A stretch of 64,000 bases of DNA, from assembly GCA_017461625.1 (NCBI GenBank), contig JAFTXJ010000014.1, positions 44,710-108,709 of the forward strand, written 5' to 3'. Within the stretch, counting starts at the first letter, position 1. Every line of letters starts with the position of its first letter. The notes beneath the pieces are model-generated. The model searched no databases. It saw nothing but the letters and a program-made list of their open reading frames with translations, and was not told where the DNA came from. This document shows positions 37,775-48,872 of the stretch, piece by piece. Made by a program: the position numbers and the translations under genes. This stretch comes from Clostridia bacterium. Lineage in GTDB: Bacteria > Bacillota > Clostridia > Oscillospirales > Acutalibacteraceae.

Positions 37775-39295
37775 TTATTTATTACGGATGATTTTGTATG
37801 ATGTGTTTTTAGGTAATTCTTCGCATATTTCAAAGCCTTTGATAGCTTTGTACGGTGCGTTTTTGCTGTTAACTTTTTTAATGATTTTTTGCACCTTTGC
37901 ACTGTCTGCTTTGGTAACAACCTTAACGCATACAGCGGCAGAGCCACGTTGGTCAACACCCTCATAAACCATAGCTTCGGTAATTTCTTTAAATTCACCA
38001 AGCTGTAATTCAAGCTCTTCGGGGTAAATGTTTTTGCCGTTGGGTGTAACTATAATGTTTTTGAGTCTGCCTGTGATATGGTAGTTACCTTTTTTGTCGC
38101 AAAATCCAAGGTCACCTGTGTGAAACCAGCCGTCGCTGTCACGCACATCGTTGATGGTTTCACCGTCATAATAGCCAATCATTACCATATCGCCCTTGAC
38201 ACAGATTTCACCCGTTCCGTTTTCATCGGGGTTTAGGATTTTTACCTGAGTTCCGGGCAAAGGCTTGCCCACAGAATCCATTGTAAAATCAAAATCAGGG
38301 TTACAAAGTGCAATGGGCGAACATTCAGTAAGTCCGTAGCCCTGAATGATTGTCGGAATAAATCTTGAAACCTCTTTTAATACATCACTTTCAATTGGTG
38401 CAGCACCACAGACCACAAGGCGAAGGTTGCCTCCGAAAAAGTCAAGTACTCTCTTTTTGAGCATTTTATCGGGGAGAGAGGGGAGTTTTTTAAATTTTGA
38501 AGCAAATCCCTTTAAAATCAACGGAACAAGCACCAATGCGTGTGGAGCAAAAAGCTTAAAATCTTTATAAATATCTTTTATTCCTCCGCCAAAGCAAATG
38601 TTTACCCCTGCATAAAAGCAGCAGAGGAAAGATATTGAGCATTCGTAAGTATGATGTAACGGAAGAAGTGATAAAACTCTTTCTCCATGGTTAATTTTAA
38701 CTATTTTCATTACAGCCGAAATATCAAAACAGATATTTTCTTGGCTCAATATAACTGCCTTGGACTTTCCGGTTGTGCCTGAGGTAAAAAGCATAACTGA
38801 AGGAGCACCTGTTTCTTTCACCGGCATAGGAAATACGTCGTTTTTATTAAGAAATTCACTCAATGGCTTTACCGTTTCATTTTCAAAGTCAATTCCGATA
38901 ACGGTTAATCCTTCACAACAGGGGAGCTTTTTACAAGTTTTTAAATCAGTTATTAAAACTTTGGCATCTGCCTTTTTTATGGTTGAAATAATGTTTTCAC
39001 CTGTCAGCTCTTTATCAATAGGAACGATTGAACGGCAATAAATTGCACCTGCCATATATGATATGCACCAATTTATGCTGTTTGCTGCACAAAGGGCAAT
39101 CCTGCTGTCTGCAAAGCCCATTTTTCGTAGCGATGACCCTAAAGACATAACGGCTGCTTTAAACTGTTTATAGGTAAAGTCAACAACAGCATCGCCCTTT
39201 TTTTGAGAAAAGGCAACGCTGTTACCAAAACAGTCGACACTTGAATTAATAAGCTCGGGGAAGTTATTAAATTGTCGTACTTCGTAAAGTGACAA
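37775..39295 (-). CDS. AMP-binding acyl-CoA synthetase / ligase
   Basis: 506 residues. An ANL-superfamily adenylating enzyme with the P-loop-like VMLFTSGTTGKSKAVIL, IQGYGLTECSP, GWFHTGDLGF and the C-terminal ITGRLKNIIVTPNGKNIYPEE followed by a catalytic lysine region (NTSYKIIRNK). It activates a carboxylic acid, probably a fatty acid, to acyl-AMP and acyl-CoA. It follows the aminotransferase gene by 17 nt, so the two may be co-transcribed. Confidence 0.88.
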   Translation of the reverse strand: MSLYEVRQFNNFPELINSSVDCFGNSVAFSQKKGDAVVDFTYKQFKAAVMSLGSSLRKMGFADSRIALCAANSINWCISYMAGAIYCRSIVPIDKELTGENIISTIKKADAKVLITDLKTCKKLPCCEGLTVIGIDFENETVKPLSEFLNKNDVFPMPVKETGAPSVMLFTSGTTGKSKAVILSQENICFDISAVMKIVKINHGERVLSLLPLHHTYECSISFLCCFYAGVNICFGGGIKDIYKDFKLFAPHALVLVPLILKGFASKFKKLPSLPDKMLKKRVLDFFGGNLRLVVCGAAPIESDVLKEVSRFIPTIIQGYGLTECSPIALCNPDFDFTMDSVGKPLPGTQVKILNPDENGTGEICVKGDMVMIGYYDGETINDVRDSDGWFHTGDLGFCDKKGNYHITGRLKNIIVTPNGKNIYPEELELQLGEFKEITEAMVYEGVDQRGSAAVCVKVVTKADSAKVQKIIKKVNSKNAPYKAIKGFEICEELPKNTSYKIIRNK

Positions 39296-39312
39296 ATCAA
39301 TTCTCCTAAAAA

Positions 39313-40584
39313 TTATTCACCCAAAAGAGCATTTACTGCTGCAAGCTTGATGCAGACACAAAGAATCTCAACTGCTTTGTTGAGCTCGTCAACCTCAGGG
39401 AATGTGGGTGCAATGCGGATGTTGCTGTTGTCAGGGTCAATGCCGTAAGGATAAGTTGCACCAACACAGGTGAGTACAACACCTGCTTCTTTGCAAAGTC
39501 TGCCAACTTCTTTTGCAGTGCCGGGCATAACGTAAAGGCTTATGAAATATCCGCCGTTGGGATTCTTCCAGTTTGCAATTCCAAGCCCGTCAAGCTCGCT
39601 GTGAAAAGCGTTAAGAACGGCCTCAAACTTGGGGCGAACTATCTCAGCGTGCTTTTTCATATGTTCACGGATACCGTCAACATTTTTAAAGTATCTCGCA
39701 TGGCGAAGCTGGTTAATTTTATCGTGACCGATAATCTGAATTGTCATACGCTTTTTAATGCCTGCTATATTATTATCTGATGCGGCGAGGGCAGAAATAC
39801 CTGCACCGGGGAAAGAAATTTTTGAAGTTGAGGTAACCTCAATAAACATATCTTCACTGCCATATTCTTTGGCTGCTTCAAAAATATTAAGAAGCTTATC
39901 GGGAGTGTCGTTAATATCGTGAATAATATAAGCATTGTCCCAGATAACTCTGAAATCTTTTGCTGCAGGCTTCATAGCGGCAAAACGGCGGACAACCTCG
40001 TCAGAAAAAGTAATACCTTCAGGGTTAGTATATTTAGGCACACAGAAAATACCTTTTACTTTTTCATCTTTGATAAGCTCGTCAATCATATCCATATCGG
40101 GCCCGTCTGCCTTCATGGGAACAGTAATCATCTTGATACCGAAATGCTCAAGAATGCCGAAGTGTCTGTCATAACCGGGGGCAGGGCAGAGGAATTTGAT
40201 TTCCTGTGATGCCCAAGGCTTGTCGCCTGCACCGAAAATCATACACTGAGCAATGTAGTCATACATTATATTAAGGCTTGATGAACCGAAAACAATAACG
40301 TTTTTATCTTCAACCTCAAGAAGCTCGGCAAAAAGACGCTTTGCTTCAGGGATACCGTCAAGAATACCGTAATTGCGAACATCCATACCGTTTTCACATT
40401 TATAATCGCTGTCAGCAACCAAAACGTTATTAATTTCGTTTGATAAATCAAGCTGGTCTTTGCCGGGCTTGCCTCTTGACATATCAAGGCTCAGACCTTG
40501 AGCTTTGAAGCCTTCATAAGCTGCAAGCAATTCTTCTTTAAGCTGTGAAAGCTCACTTTTTGATAAATCTTTATATTGTGTCAT
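39313..40584 (-). CDS. PLP-dependent aminotransferase, Asp_aminotransf (AspT) type
   Basis: 423 residues, fold type I. It starts with the characteristic SRGKPGKDQLDLS and contains VFGSSSLNIMYDY, CPAPGYDRHF, VPKYTNPEG, VIWDNAYIIHD and the PLP lysine region TSTSKISFPGAG. This matches the aspartate aminotransferase subgroup first known from actinobacteria and clostridia. It moves amino groups between aspartate or related amino acids and 2-oxoglutarate. The start follows GGAGGAATAT. Confidence 0.88.
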   Translation of the reverse strand: MTQYKDLSKSELSQLKEELLAAYEGFKAQGLSLDMSRGKPGKDQLDLSNEINNVLVADSDYKCENGMDVRNYGILDGIPEAKRLFAELLEVEDKNVIVFGSSSLNIMYDYIAQCMIFGAGDKPWASQEIKFLCPAPGYDRHFGILEHFGIKMITVPMKADGPDMDMIDELIKDEKVKGIFCVPKYTNPEGITFSDEVVRRFAAMKPAAKDFRVIWDNAYIIHDINDTPDKLLNIFEAAKEYGSEDMFIEVTSTSKISFPGAGISALAASDNNIAGIKKRMTIQIIGHDKINQLRHARYFKNVDGIREHMKKHAEIVRPKFEAVLNAFHSELDGLGIANWKNPNGGYFISLYVMPGTAKEVGRLCKEAGVVLTCVGATYPYGIDPDNSNIRIAPTFPEVDELNKAVEILCVCIKLAAVNALLGE

Positions 40585-40595
40585 ATATTCCTCCG

Positions 40596-40632
40596 AAAAT
40601 CAGGGCGTGTTAAAATTATAACCCGCCCTATG
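40596..40632 (-). terminator. Terminator of the nrdR-hydrolase operon
   Basis: On the minus strand AGGGCGGGTTA-taatt-TTAACACGCCCT followed by GATTTT. Confidence 0.6.
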
Positions 40633-40638
40633 TATATG

Positions 40639-41601
40639 TTATTTAGTTTCAGCAGTTTTTTTATCAAGGTGCTTTTTGATAAAGCTTTTAACCTTTTCTT
40701 CATACGGATCTTTTGCTTTGTAATAGCTGTCAGCATGGTTTGCGTCGGGAGCCCAGTAAAAATCTTTTTCAACCGTTGTACAGGCCTCGTAAAGACGCTT
40801 TCCAAACTCAAACGGAACAAAATCATCATCTTCACCGTGAATGAACAGAATGGGATTTTTGGCTTTGCTCATATTTCCTGCCGGGTCAGATTCCTGAAGT
40901 CTGTAGCCTGCGAATATTTTGCATAAAGCATTGGTTGAAGCAAGCAGATGCTTACACTCAAAGCCCAACATATTCTTTGCAGTGTGATAAACCTGGTCGT
41001 AAGCGCTGGTAAATCCGCAGTCTTCAATAACTATTTTAACCTGATCAGGCGGATTCATTTCATTCACGTTCATAACCGTTGCCGCACCCATTGAGATGCC
41101 GTGAAGAATAATTTCAATATCTTCACCGAATCGTTCTATAAGATAATCAATCCAAAGAAGAATGTTTTTTGCATCAAATGAACCAAAGCCGATGAAATAC
41201 CCTTTGCTTCTTCCGTGGGCTGTAAGGTCAGGAATGAGATAGTTATAACCCATTTCTTCATTATAAAACGGAAACATATGGCTGAATTCATTAGGTCCGG
41301 TGCTGCCATAGCCGTGAACGCAGATAACAAACCGTTTATCGTTTTTGCCGGGAACAAACCACGCTTTCATCGTCTGCCCTTTGCAGCTCTTTAAAGTCAG
41401 ATCTTCAGGGTTTTTAGACATAAGGTAGTCATTGTTTTTGGCTTTTTGTTCATTTTTATACTGTTGCCATTCATTTTCAGGCGGTTTTTGCTTTTTCTTT
41501 CTGCCGACAACAAGCCTGAGGCAACAGAAGCATGCAATGGTGTATGCAACCAAGAGCACAGCAAAGATTGCTGCAAGAATGATAAGAGTTATCTTGGTCA
41601 T
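40639..41601 (-). CDS. Membrane-anchored alpha/beta hydrolase
   Basis: 320 residues. An N-terminal membrane segment (about 4-27) is followed by an alpha/beta-hydrolase fold with the oxyanion motif CVHGYGSTG, the nucleophile elbow HGISMGAA, the acid in GEDDDFVP and the final His in DANHADSYY. Probably an esterase or peptidase; the substrate is unknown. It lies 11 nt behind nrdR and shares its transcript. Confidence 0.85.
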   Translation of the reverse strand: MTKITLIILAAIFAVLLVAYTIACFCCLRLVVGRKKKQKPPENEWQQYKNEQKAKNNDYLMSKNPEDLTLKSCKGQTMKAWFVPGKNDKRFVICVHGYGSTGPNEFSHMFPFYNEEMGYNYLIPDLTAHGRSKGYFIGFGSFDAKNILLWIDYLIERFGEDIEIILHGISMGAATVMNVNEMNPPDQVKIVIEDCGFTSAYDQVYHTAKNMLGFECKHLLASTNALCKIFAGYRLQESDPAGNMSKAKNPILFIHGEDDDFVPFEFGKRLYEACTTVEKDFYWAPDANHADSYYKAKDPYEEKVKSFIKKHLDKKTAETK

Positions 41602-41612
41602 GAGATTTCTCC

Positions 41613-42068
41613 TTATTTTTCACTCAGAAGCTTTGCGAGCTCATCCATAAAGGTATTAATATCTTTAAACTGGCGGTAAACAGATGCAAAGCGAACATAA
41701 GCAACTTCGTCAACGCCCTTGAGCTTATCCATAACCATTTCACCAATGTGAACAGATGTAACCTCACGGTCAAGTGAATTCTGCAAAGCGGCCTCAATGC
41801 TGTCAACCATTTTGTCAATAGTTTCAATAGAAACAGGTCTCTTTTCACAAGCTCTGAGAATACCGTTAAACAGCTTGTTGCGGTCAAAGGTTTCGCGAGA
41901 TTTATCTTTCTTAACCACAATAACCGGAACGTTCTCAATTATTTCATAAGTGGTAAAGCGTTTACCGCAGCTTGTGCATTCTCTGCGGCGGCGGATTCTT
42001 TCACCCTCGTCGGTGGGGCGTGAGTCGATAACCTTGCTTTCTTCAATTCCGCAAAACGGACATTTCAT
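41613..42068 (-). CDS. nrdR: Transcriptional repressor NrdR
   Basis: 151 residues, full length. The zinc ribbon ([18 protein letters not shown]...[12 protein letters not shown]; Cys3, 6, 31, 34) is followed by the ATP-cone domain ([18 protein letters not shown]). NrdR senses ATP/dATP and represses ribonucleotide reductase genes. No nrd genes lie in this window. Confidence 0.96.
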   Translation of the reverse strand: MKCPFCGIEESKVIDSRPTDEGERIRRRRECTSCGKRFTTYEIIENVPVIVVKKDKSRETFDRNKLFNGILRACEKRPVSIETIDKMVDSIEAALQNSLDREVTSVHIGEMVMDKLKGVDEVAYVRFASVYRQFKDINTFMDELAKLLSEK

Positions 42069-42147
42069 GAAATCACATCCTTATTTTTAGTATATATAAA
42101 TACACATATTACATATTATCACATGAATGTATATAATTTCAACATTT

Positions 42148-42924
42148 TTACCCAATTTTTTCTAAATATTCAACGGATTTTTCAATCTGCGAGGTGTTTT
42201 CCCAGCTCCAGGCATAGAGTTCTATCAGTGCACTCTTATCATATTCGTTGTTCTTCAGGGCTTCAAACAGCTTTTTAAAATCGTATTTTCCCTCTCCGGG
42301 AGGAATACAATCCTTGCTTTTATCATAATCACTTATATGAAGCTGAATTATGTCTTTGCCAAAAAGTCGGATAAGCTCAAACTCATCAACGTCACATCTT
42401 CTTGATTGCTTAATGTCAAGCACAAGCTTAAAATCATCACCAAGATAATGCTTTAATCTTTTTAAAAATCCAACGTCACTTCCGGCTCTCATATAAACAT
42501 TTTCGTGGGCGGGGAGCACGCCGAATTTGTTACCCTCTTCACAAAGTCTTGCAAACACTTCAAAATAATTAAGCTCATCCTTTTGATGAATCGGTTTGCC
42601 ACCGTGTATAACAACAGCCTCTGCTCCGAGATAAGCGGCAGCTTCAAAATAACGCTTGTAAAAGTCGATGCCCTCGTTTGTTCTTCTTTCATATCCGCCA
42701 AAGAGCATAAATGGCTCGGCAAAAGATGTGTAAGGATGAATTGTCCTGATTGGTACGCAATAACATTCTTTTATTTCTTTTATTTCACTTATAATAGGTT
42801 TTTGCATTTCTTCAGAACAATTAAAAAAGATTTCAGCAGTTTTAGCACCGAGCTTGCACGCTTTTTCAAATGCTTTTTCAGTATTGCCGGGGTAAAAGCA
42901 TGATGATGAAATTCCGATATCCAC
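42148..42924 (-). CDS. Sugar phosphate isomerase/epimerase-like TIM barrel
   Basis: 258 residues. An AP-endonuclease-2-type TIM barrel with metal ligands visible in VVIHGGKPIH, LPAHENVY, LVLDIKQSRR, QLHISDYDKS and ALIELYAW. Relatives include xylose isomerase-like enzymes and endonuclease IV. Lack of the endonuclease IV-specific motifs favours a sugar isomerase or epimerase. Monocistronic; substrate unknown. Confidence 0.82.
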   Translation of the reverse strand: MDIGISSSCFYPGNTEKAFEKACKLGAKTAEIFFNCSEEMQKPIISEIKEIKECYCVPIRTIHPYTSFAEPFMLFGGYERRTNEGIDFYKRYFEAAAYLGAEAVVIHGGKPIHQKDELNYFEVFARLCEEGNKFGVLPAHENVYMRAGSDVGFLKRLKHYLGDDFKLVLDIKQSRRCDVDEFELIRLFGKDIIQLHISDYDKSKDCIPPGEGKYDFKKLFEALKNNEYDKSALIELYAWSWENTSQIEKSVEYLEKIG

Positions 42925-43033
42925 TAAAACACCTCACTAAGGATTAGTTCTTCATTATTATTTTATCATATTTTGATAAAAAGGTAAATAACCGAATAAA
43001 ATGTTATAAATTTGTGAATTTTTAATATAAGTA

Positions 43034-43092
43034 TTGACTTTTTCCAAAAAGTGGTTACAATAGATTTAGCACTCGCAACCAAAGAGTGCTAA
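43034..43092 (+). promoter_or_regulatory. groESL promoter with CIRCE operator
   Basis: TTGACT (43034-43039), 16-bp spacer, TACAAT (43056-43061), then the canonical CIRCE inverted repeat TTAGCACTC-N9-GAGTGCTAA (43066-43092). It is bound by the HrcA repressor; hrcA itself is not in this window. Confidence 0.97.
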
Positions 43093-43125
43093 AAACTTAA
43101 AATCTTTCTAAGGAGGAAATTATAT

Positions 43126-43410
43126 ATGAAACTCAGACCACTTGCTGACAGAGTTGTAGTAAAGCTCACCGAGGTTGAAGAAACAACCTCAAGCGGAATC
43201 ATTCTTGCAGCTTCTGCTCAGGAGAAGCCACAGATTGCAGAGGTGCTCGCAGTAGGCCCCGGCGGTATGGTAGACGGCAAAGAAGTTGAAATGTTTGTAA
43301 ATGTTGGCGACAAAGTCATCACAAGCAAATATTCAGGTACCGAGGTTAAGCTCGATAATGAAGAGTACATCATCGTTCGTCAGAACGACATTCTCGCAGT
43401 AGTAGAATAA
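43126..43410 (+). CDS. groES: Co-chaperonin GroES
   Basis: 94 residues, full length. PLADRVVVKLTEVEETTSSGI at the N-terminus and the mobile loop and GDKVITSKYSGTEVKL motif are canonical. It caps the GroEL ring during ATP-driven folding. The start follows AAGGAGGAAATTATAT; groEL follows after 21 nt. Confidence 0.98.
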   Translation: MKLRPLADRVVVKLTEVEETTSSGIILAASAQEKPQIAEVLAVGPGGMVDGKEVEMFVNVGDKVITSKYSGTEVKLDNEEYIIVRQNDILAVVE

Positions 43411-43416
43411 AATTAG

Positions 43417-45069
<1,653 letters not shown>

Positions 45070-45080
45070 TAGACAGTTTT

Positions 45081-45112
45081 AAAGGTGTGCTTCGGCACAC
45101 CTTTAATTTTTT
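45081..45112 (+). terminator. groESL terminator
   Basis: AAAGGTGTGC-ttcg-GCACACCTTT followed by a T run. Confidence 0.92.
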
Positions 45113-45159
45113 AGTGAAAAAGTAATAGTGAAAAGTGAAGAAGTGAGTGACATCAACCA

Positions 45160-45470
45160 CAAAGCCTTCTCCTCGAGGAGAAGGTGTCACGAAGTGACGG
45201 ATGAGGTGGAAAGTATAATTCAAGCAGCAAAATGTAGTGACCGCTTAAGGCTCCCACTATTGATATAGGGGGAGCTGTCACGCAGTGACTGAGGGGGTGA
45301 AGATAATAAGTAAAAAATCAAGAGTGAAGAGGTGAGGGACTGCGAGCGATTTATCAACCCACACCGTCTTTTGCTACGCAAAATCCACCTACCCCGAGCT
45401 TCGGGTGAGGCTAAGGTTATGTAATGTAGTGACCGATGCCCACATCGACCAAAGGAATGATGTGAGAGAT
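45160..45470. repeat. Dispersed intergenic repeat (modules B, A, C in tandem)
   Basis: Module B (45160-45214, AAGCCTTCTC-ctcga-GGAGAAGG), module A (45249-45420, CTCCCACTATTGATATAGGG, TGTCACGCAGTGACTGAGG, CCCGAGCTTCGGGTGAGG) and module C (45421-45470). The order is the same as at 10108-10425. Bases 45113-45159 and 45471-45535 hold nothing else recognisable. Confidence 0.7.
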
Positions 45471-45531
45471 TATAAAATAAATCAATCGTTAATTCAAAAA
45501 AGATAATTGGACAACACAATCAAATATTGCA

Positions 45532-45561
45532 AAAAAAATAACAGAAGGGAAGACCTTCTGT
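45532..45561 (-). terminator. Terminator of the XRE regulator
   Basis: On the minus strand ACAGAAGG-tctt-CCCTTCTGT followed by a long T run. Confidence 0.85.
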
Positions 45562-45774
45562 TTATCTATATCGCTCTTTGATTTCGGTTTGTTTTAAAAT
45601 GTAGTCGGTGCTGGTGTCATAAAGGAGTGAAAGCTTAACAAGAATTTCATCTGTGAGGGGTTGCACGCCTGTCTCAATGTAACTGTACTTACGCTGAGTA
45701 ATGCCGATTTTATCAGCAACTTGTTGTTGAGTAAGGTCATTGTTTTCACGCAAATCCTTAATTCTATTATCCAT
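45562..45774 (-). CDS. Small XRE-family transcriptional regulator
   Basis: 70 residues from the ATG at 45774 (GGTGA upstream). It is a single Cro/CI-type helix-turn-helix: RENNDLTQQQVADKIGITQRKYSYIETG. It is divergent from the BspA-like gene, and the promoter between them carries AGAT-n-ATCT palindromes, so it probably represses that gene and perhaps itself. Confidence 0.85.
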   Translation of the reverse strand: MDNRIKDLRENNDLTQQQVADKIGITQRKYSYIETGVQPLTDEILVKLSLLYDTSTDYILKQTEIKERYR

Positions 45775-45800
45775 TTTAATCACCAATAATATTTTACGAT

Positions 45801-45869
45801 AGATATTATTTATTATTGACTTTCAGATAAAAATCATCTAAAATTATTATCTGTAGATATATTTTATCT
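45801..45869 (+). promoter_or_regulatory. BspA-like gene promoter with repeated AGAT/ATCT operators
   Basis: TTGACT (45816-45821), 17-bp spacer, TAAAAT (45839-45844). AGATAAAAATCATCT (45825-45839) lies between -35 and -10, ATCTGTAGAT (45849-45858) and AGATATATTTTATCT (45855-45869) lie downstream, and a further AGATA is at 45801. The arrangement suggests cooperative binding by the adjacent XRE regulator. Confidence 0.6.
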
Positions 45870-45887
45870 AAATTTGGAGGAAATAAT

Positions 45888-48812
45888 ATGAAAAATAAGT
45901 TAAAAAAAGCATTGTCATTTGTTTTAGTGACAATTATTCTCTTCTCAGCCATACCTTTTGGTGGCTTGACTGTTTTTGCAGCAGAAGAAACCTACAGTGG
46001 CACATGCGGTGATAACCTCACATGGAAATTTAATGACTCCACCGGCGAATTAAAAATCACCGGCTCAGGTGCTATGGATGATTATAGCCCCGATAATCGC
46101 CCGTGGGAATCATATGTGAACACAATCAAAACCGTAACAATCGGTGACAGTGTAACAACCATCGGTAAATTTGCATTCCTTTGTTGCTCCAGTATTAAGT
46201 GCGTAACAATCGGCAATAGTATAACAAGCATAGGCTATATGGCGTTCCGTTATTGTGGAAACCTTATAAACATAACGATTCCTGACAGTATAACAAGCAT
46301 AGGCGAGAGTGCGTTCGAACATTGTTCTAGTCTCACAAGCATAACAATCCCCGACAGTGTAACAAACATAGAAGAATATGCGTTTTCTAACACCGCATAC
46401 TATAACGATACGAACAATTGGGAAAATGATGTTCTTTATATTGACAATCATCTTATTGATGCAAAGGATACAATAAAAGATTCATATGAAGTAAAAGAAG
46501 GAACATTAACAATTGCAGAACAGGCGATCGACCATTGTCCTTGTCTCACAAGCATAACAATCCCCGACAGTGTAACAAACATAGGCAATTATGCGTTCTG
46601 GGATTGTAAGGATCTCGCAAGCGTAATAATCGGTAACGGTGTAACAAGCATAAGTAGTTCTGTGTTCTCCGGTTGCGGAAGTCTCACAAGTGTAACAATC
46701 CCCGACAGTGTAATAACCATCGGTGATGATGCATTCTCTTGGTGCGACAGTCTAACAAACATAACGATTCCAGAAAGTGTCACAAACATCGGTTCTTATG
46801 CATTCGCTGGTTGCGGCCTTACAAGCGTAGCAATCGGCGACAGTGTTACAACCATCAGTGATCATGCATTCTATTCTTGCGACAGCCTTGCCGATATATA
46901 TTATTCAGGTACACATGAGCAATGGGATAATATTTCAATTGGCTCATATAATGATCCTTTGTTTAATGCAACAATTCACTTCCTTGGAGAGGTTGCTGTT
47001 CCTATTTTCGAAGTTTATCAGGTAAGCAAAAATGGGGATATCTTAACAGTAAATATTGATTTAACAAAAAATACATTTCATGCATTAGATCTTGCTTTTG
47101 AAATGGAAGGTCTTAAATGCACAGAAATTGAACCGGGCGATGCTCTTTTACGACTCTCCCCATATGAGTATTCGTACAATCCTGATGCTGCTGAACCTTA
47201 TTCTAACTTAGCTGTTGCTGCTTTGGATGGAGTCACTCCCGGAACTCTTATAACTGTAACACTTGAAATAATTGATGAAGAGTTTAGTTTCACAGCTAAA
47301 GCAACAAGTTGCGTAGTATCGGATGATAATTCTAACGATATCACCGTTCAGCCAATAATAAATGGTGTAGTTTTTGGAAAAAATAATGAAGAACCAGAAA
47401 AGTATACAATAACCTACGATGCAAACGGTGGTTCTAATGCCCCTGCTTCTCAGACGAAAACAGTTGGAGTTGATTTGGTACTTTCTGATTCTACACCAAA
47501 CAGAAGTGGTTATAACTTCCTTGGTTGGTCAACTGATAAAAACGCAACAGTTGCCCAATATCTGCCCGGCAGCATTTTCTCTACAGATGCAGATACAACG
47601 CTGTACGCTGTTTGGAAGTCAAACAACATTTACAATCTCGGCGAAGAAACATATAGTTTTGACAATTTTGGTGACAGTTATAGTAATGGTCACTGTTTCG
47701 GTATGTCTATAACAAGTTCAGGTTATTATACCGAAAATCTGGACAGAAGCATAATCGGTTTAAGTAATTATAATCTTTACGGTCAAGGTTATTCTGAAAC
47801 AATCAAAAAACCAATATGCCATTATCAGCACATACAGGGTAATTTTACAAGGCGCGCTCTTGTTGCAGGCTCTATTACATATTATCATGATGGAAAAACA
47901 TCCGCTCAATGCTGGAATGAAGTGTTAAACTATGTTAAATCGCATGAGTATGATCATAAAGGAAATCTTCAGATTCAAATTTGGAAAAGCGATACCAGCG
48001 GACATGCCGTAAATTTCCTGTACTACAAAAACGAAAATGGTCAAGACAGACTCTATGCGTACGACAACAATTTCCCAAATACGGAAGTATATTTCTATTT
48101 GGGAAGCGACGGAAAAATATATGAAGCACCGAAGTCTACTTATGGAAATTCATATACGGAAACAATATGTTTAGTCGATATGAACCGATATTTTGAAGTT
48201 GCCCAAGACTACAAGCCGGATGACTATGCTTATGCAGAAAACGGTGAGGTTGATATCGAATCAGCAAAAGCTTTTCCGATGGCTTGCTCCGACACCATGG
48301 AAGGCATGTTAATGTATGAATTACCGGAGAATTCAAACAAGATCATTATTACGCCTAAAGTTGATAATGCGACCTTTGAGTATATGGAACAAACCTATAG
48401 CTTTGGCGATATTGATGAGGATACCTACGGAATACTTACTCTGTCTGACTCGGAAAATATTGATGGCGCAAATTTCATTATCAAAAATGAGCCCGGTTCA
48501 GGCAAAGTCAACTCCGTCTCAATCGGCAACATTGAGATGAACTATAAAGATTCAACAACAATCAGACCTGAAATCAATGTTGATGATGGCGTTGAATACA
48601 CAGTTACATATTCATCATCAGACACAGATGTTGCATATGTTGACGAAAACGGCAACGTTACCGCAACAGGTAAGGGTAATGCAGAAATCACTGTAACTGT
48701 TACCGATGGATACGGTAATGTTGTAACAGATACCTGCGATGTGGAAGTTAAATACACATTCGGTCAGTGGCTGATTATAATTCTTCTTTTCGGTTGGATT
48801 TGGTACATTTAA
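45888..48812 (+). CDS. BspA-type LRR surface protein with cohesin-like, InlB-repeat, putative cysteine-peptidase and Big_2 domains
   Basis: 974 residues. Signal peptide (about 1-32), BspA/LRR_5 repeats (about 60-370), a cohesin-like beta domain (about 375-500), an InlB/Listeria-Bacteroides repeat (about 505-575, YTITYDANGG to TTLYAVWK), then an approximately 250-residue region with GHCFGMS, SGHAVNF and AYDNNFP. Cys603, His706 and Asp726 have the order expected of a papain-like peptidase. A Big_2 domain (about 885-955) and the tail FGQWLIIILLFGWIWYI follow. It is secreted and probably surface-retained. Peptidase assignment is by motif only. The start follows TTGGAGGAAATAAT. Confidence 0.85.
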   Translation: MKNKLKKALSFVLVTIILFSAIPFGGLTVFAAEETYSGTCGDNLTWKFNDSTGELKITGSGAMDDYSPDNRPWESYVNTIKTVTIGDSVTTIGKFAFLCCSSIKCVTIGNSITSIGYMAFRYCGNLINITIPDSITSIGESAFEHCSSLTSITIPDSVTNIEEYAFSNTAYYNDTNNWENDVLYIDNHLIDAKDTIKDSYEVKEGTLTIAEQAIDHCPCLTSITIPDSVTNIGNYAFWDCKDLASVIIGNGVTSISSSVFSGCGSLTSVTIPDSVITIGDDAFSWCDSLTNITIPESVTNIGSYAFAGCGLTSVAIGDSVTTISDHAFYSCDSLADIYYSGTHEQWDNISIGSYNDPLFNATIHFLGEVAVPIFEVYQVSKNGDILTVNIDLTKNTFHALDLAFEMEGLKCTEIEPGDALLRLSPYEYSYNPDAAEPYSNLAVAALDGVTPGTLITVTLEIIDEEFSFTAKATSCVVSDDNSNDITVQPIINGVVFGKNNEEPEKYTITYDANGGSNAPASQTKTVGVDLVLSDSTPNRSGYNFLGWSTDKNATVAQYLPGSIFSTDADTTLYAVWKSNNIYNLGEETYSFDNFGDSYSNGHCFGMSITSSGYYTENLDRSIIGLSNYNLYGQGYSETIKKPICHYQHIQGNFTRRALVAGSITYYHDGKTSAQCWNEVLNYVKSHEYDHKGNLQIQIWKSDTSGHAVNFLYYKNENGQDRLYAYDNNFPNTEVYFYLGSDGKIYEAPKSTYGNSYTETICLVDMNRYFEVAQDYKPDDYAYAENGEVDIESAKAFPMACSDTMEGMLMYELPENSNKIIITPKVDNATFEYMEQTYSFGDIDEDTYGILTLSDSENIDGANFIIKNEPGSGKVNSVSIGNIEMNYKDSTTIRPEINVDDGVEYTVTYSSSDTDVAYVDENGNVTATGKGNAEITVTVTDGYGNVVTDTCDVEVKYTFGQWLIIILLFGWIWYI

Positions 48813-48837
48813 TTTGACCGCAGAGGGACGGATATTA

Positions 48838-48872
48838 AAATAGGGAGGGCAGCAAGCCCTCCCGAGTTTTTT
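48838..48872. terminator. Bidirectional terminator
   Basis: GGGAGGGC-agcaa-GCCCTCCC followed by GAGTTTTTTAG; between convergent genes. Confidence 0.85.
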
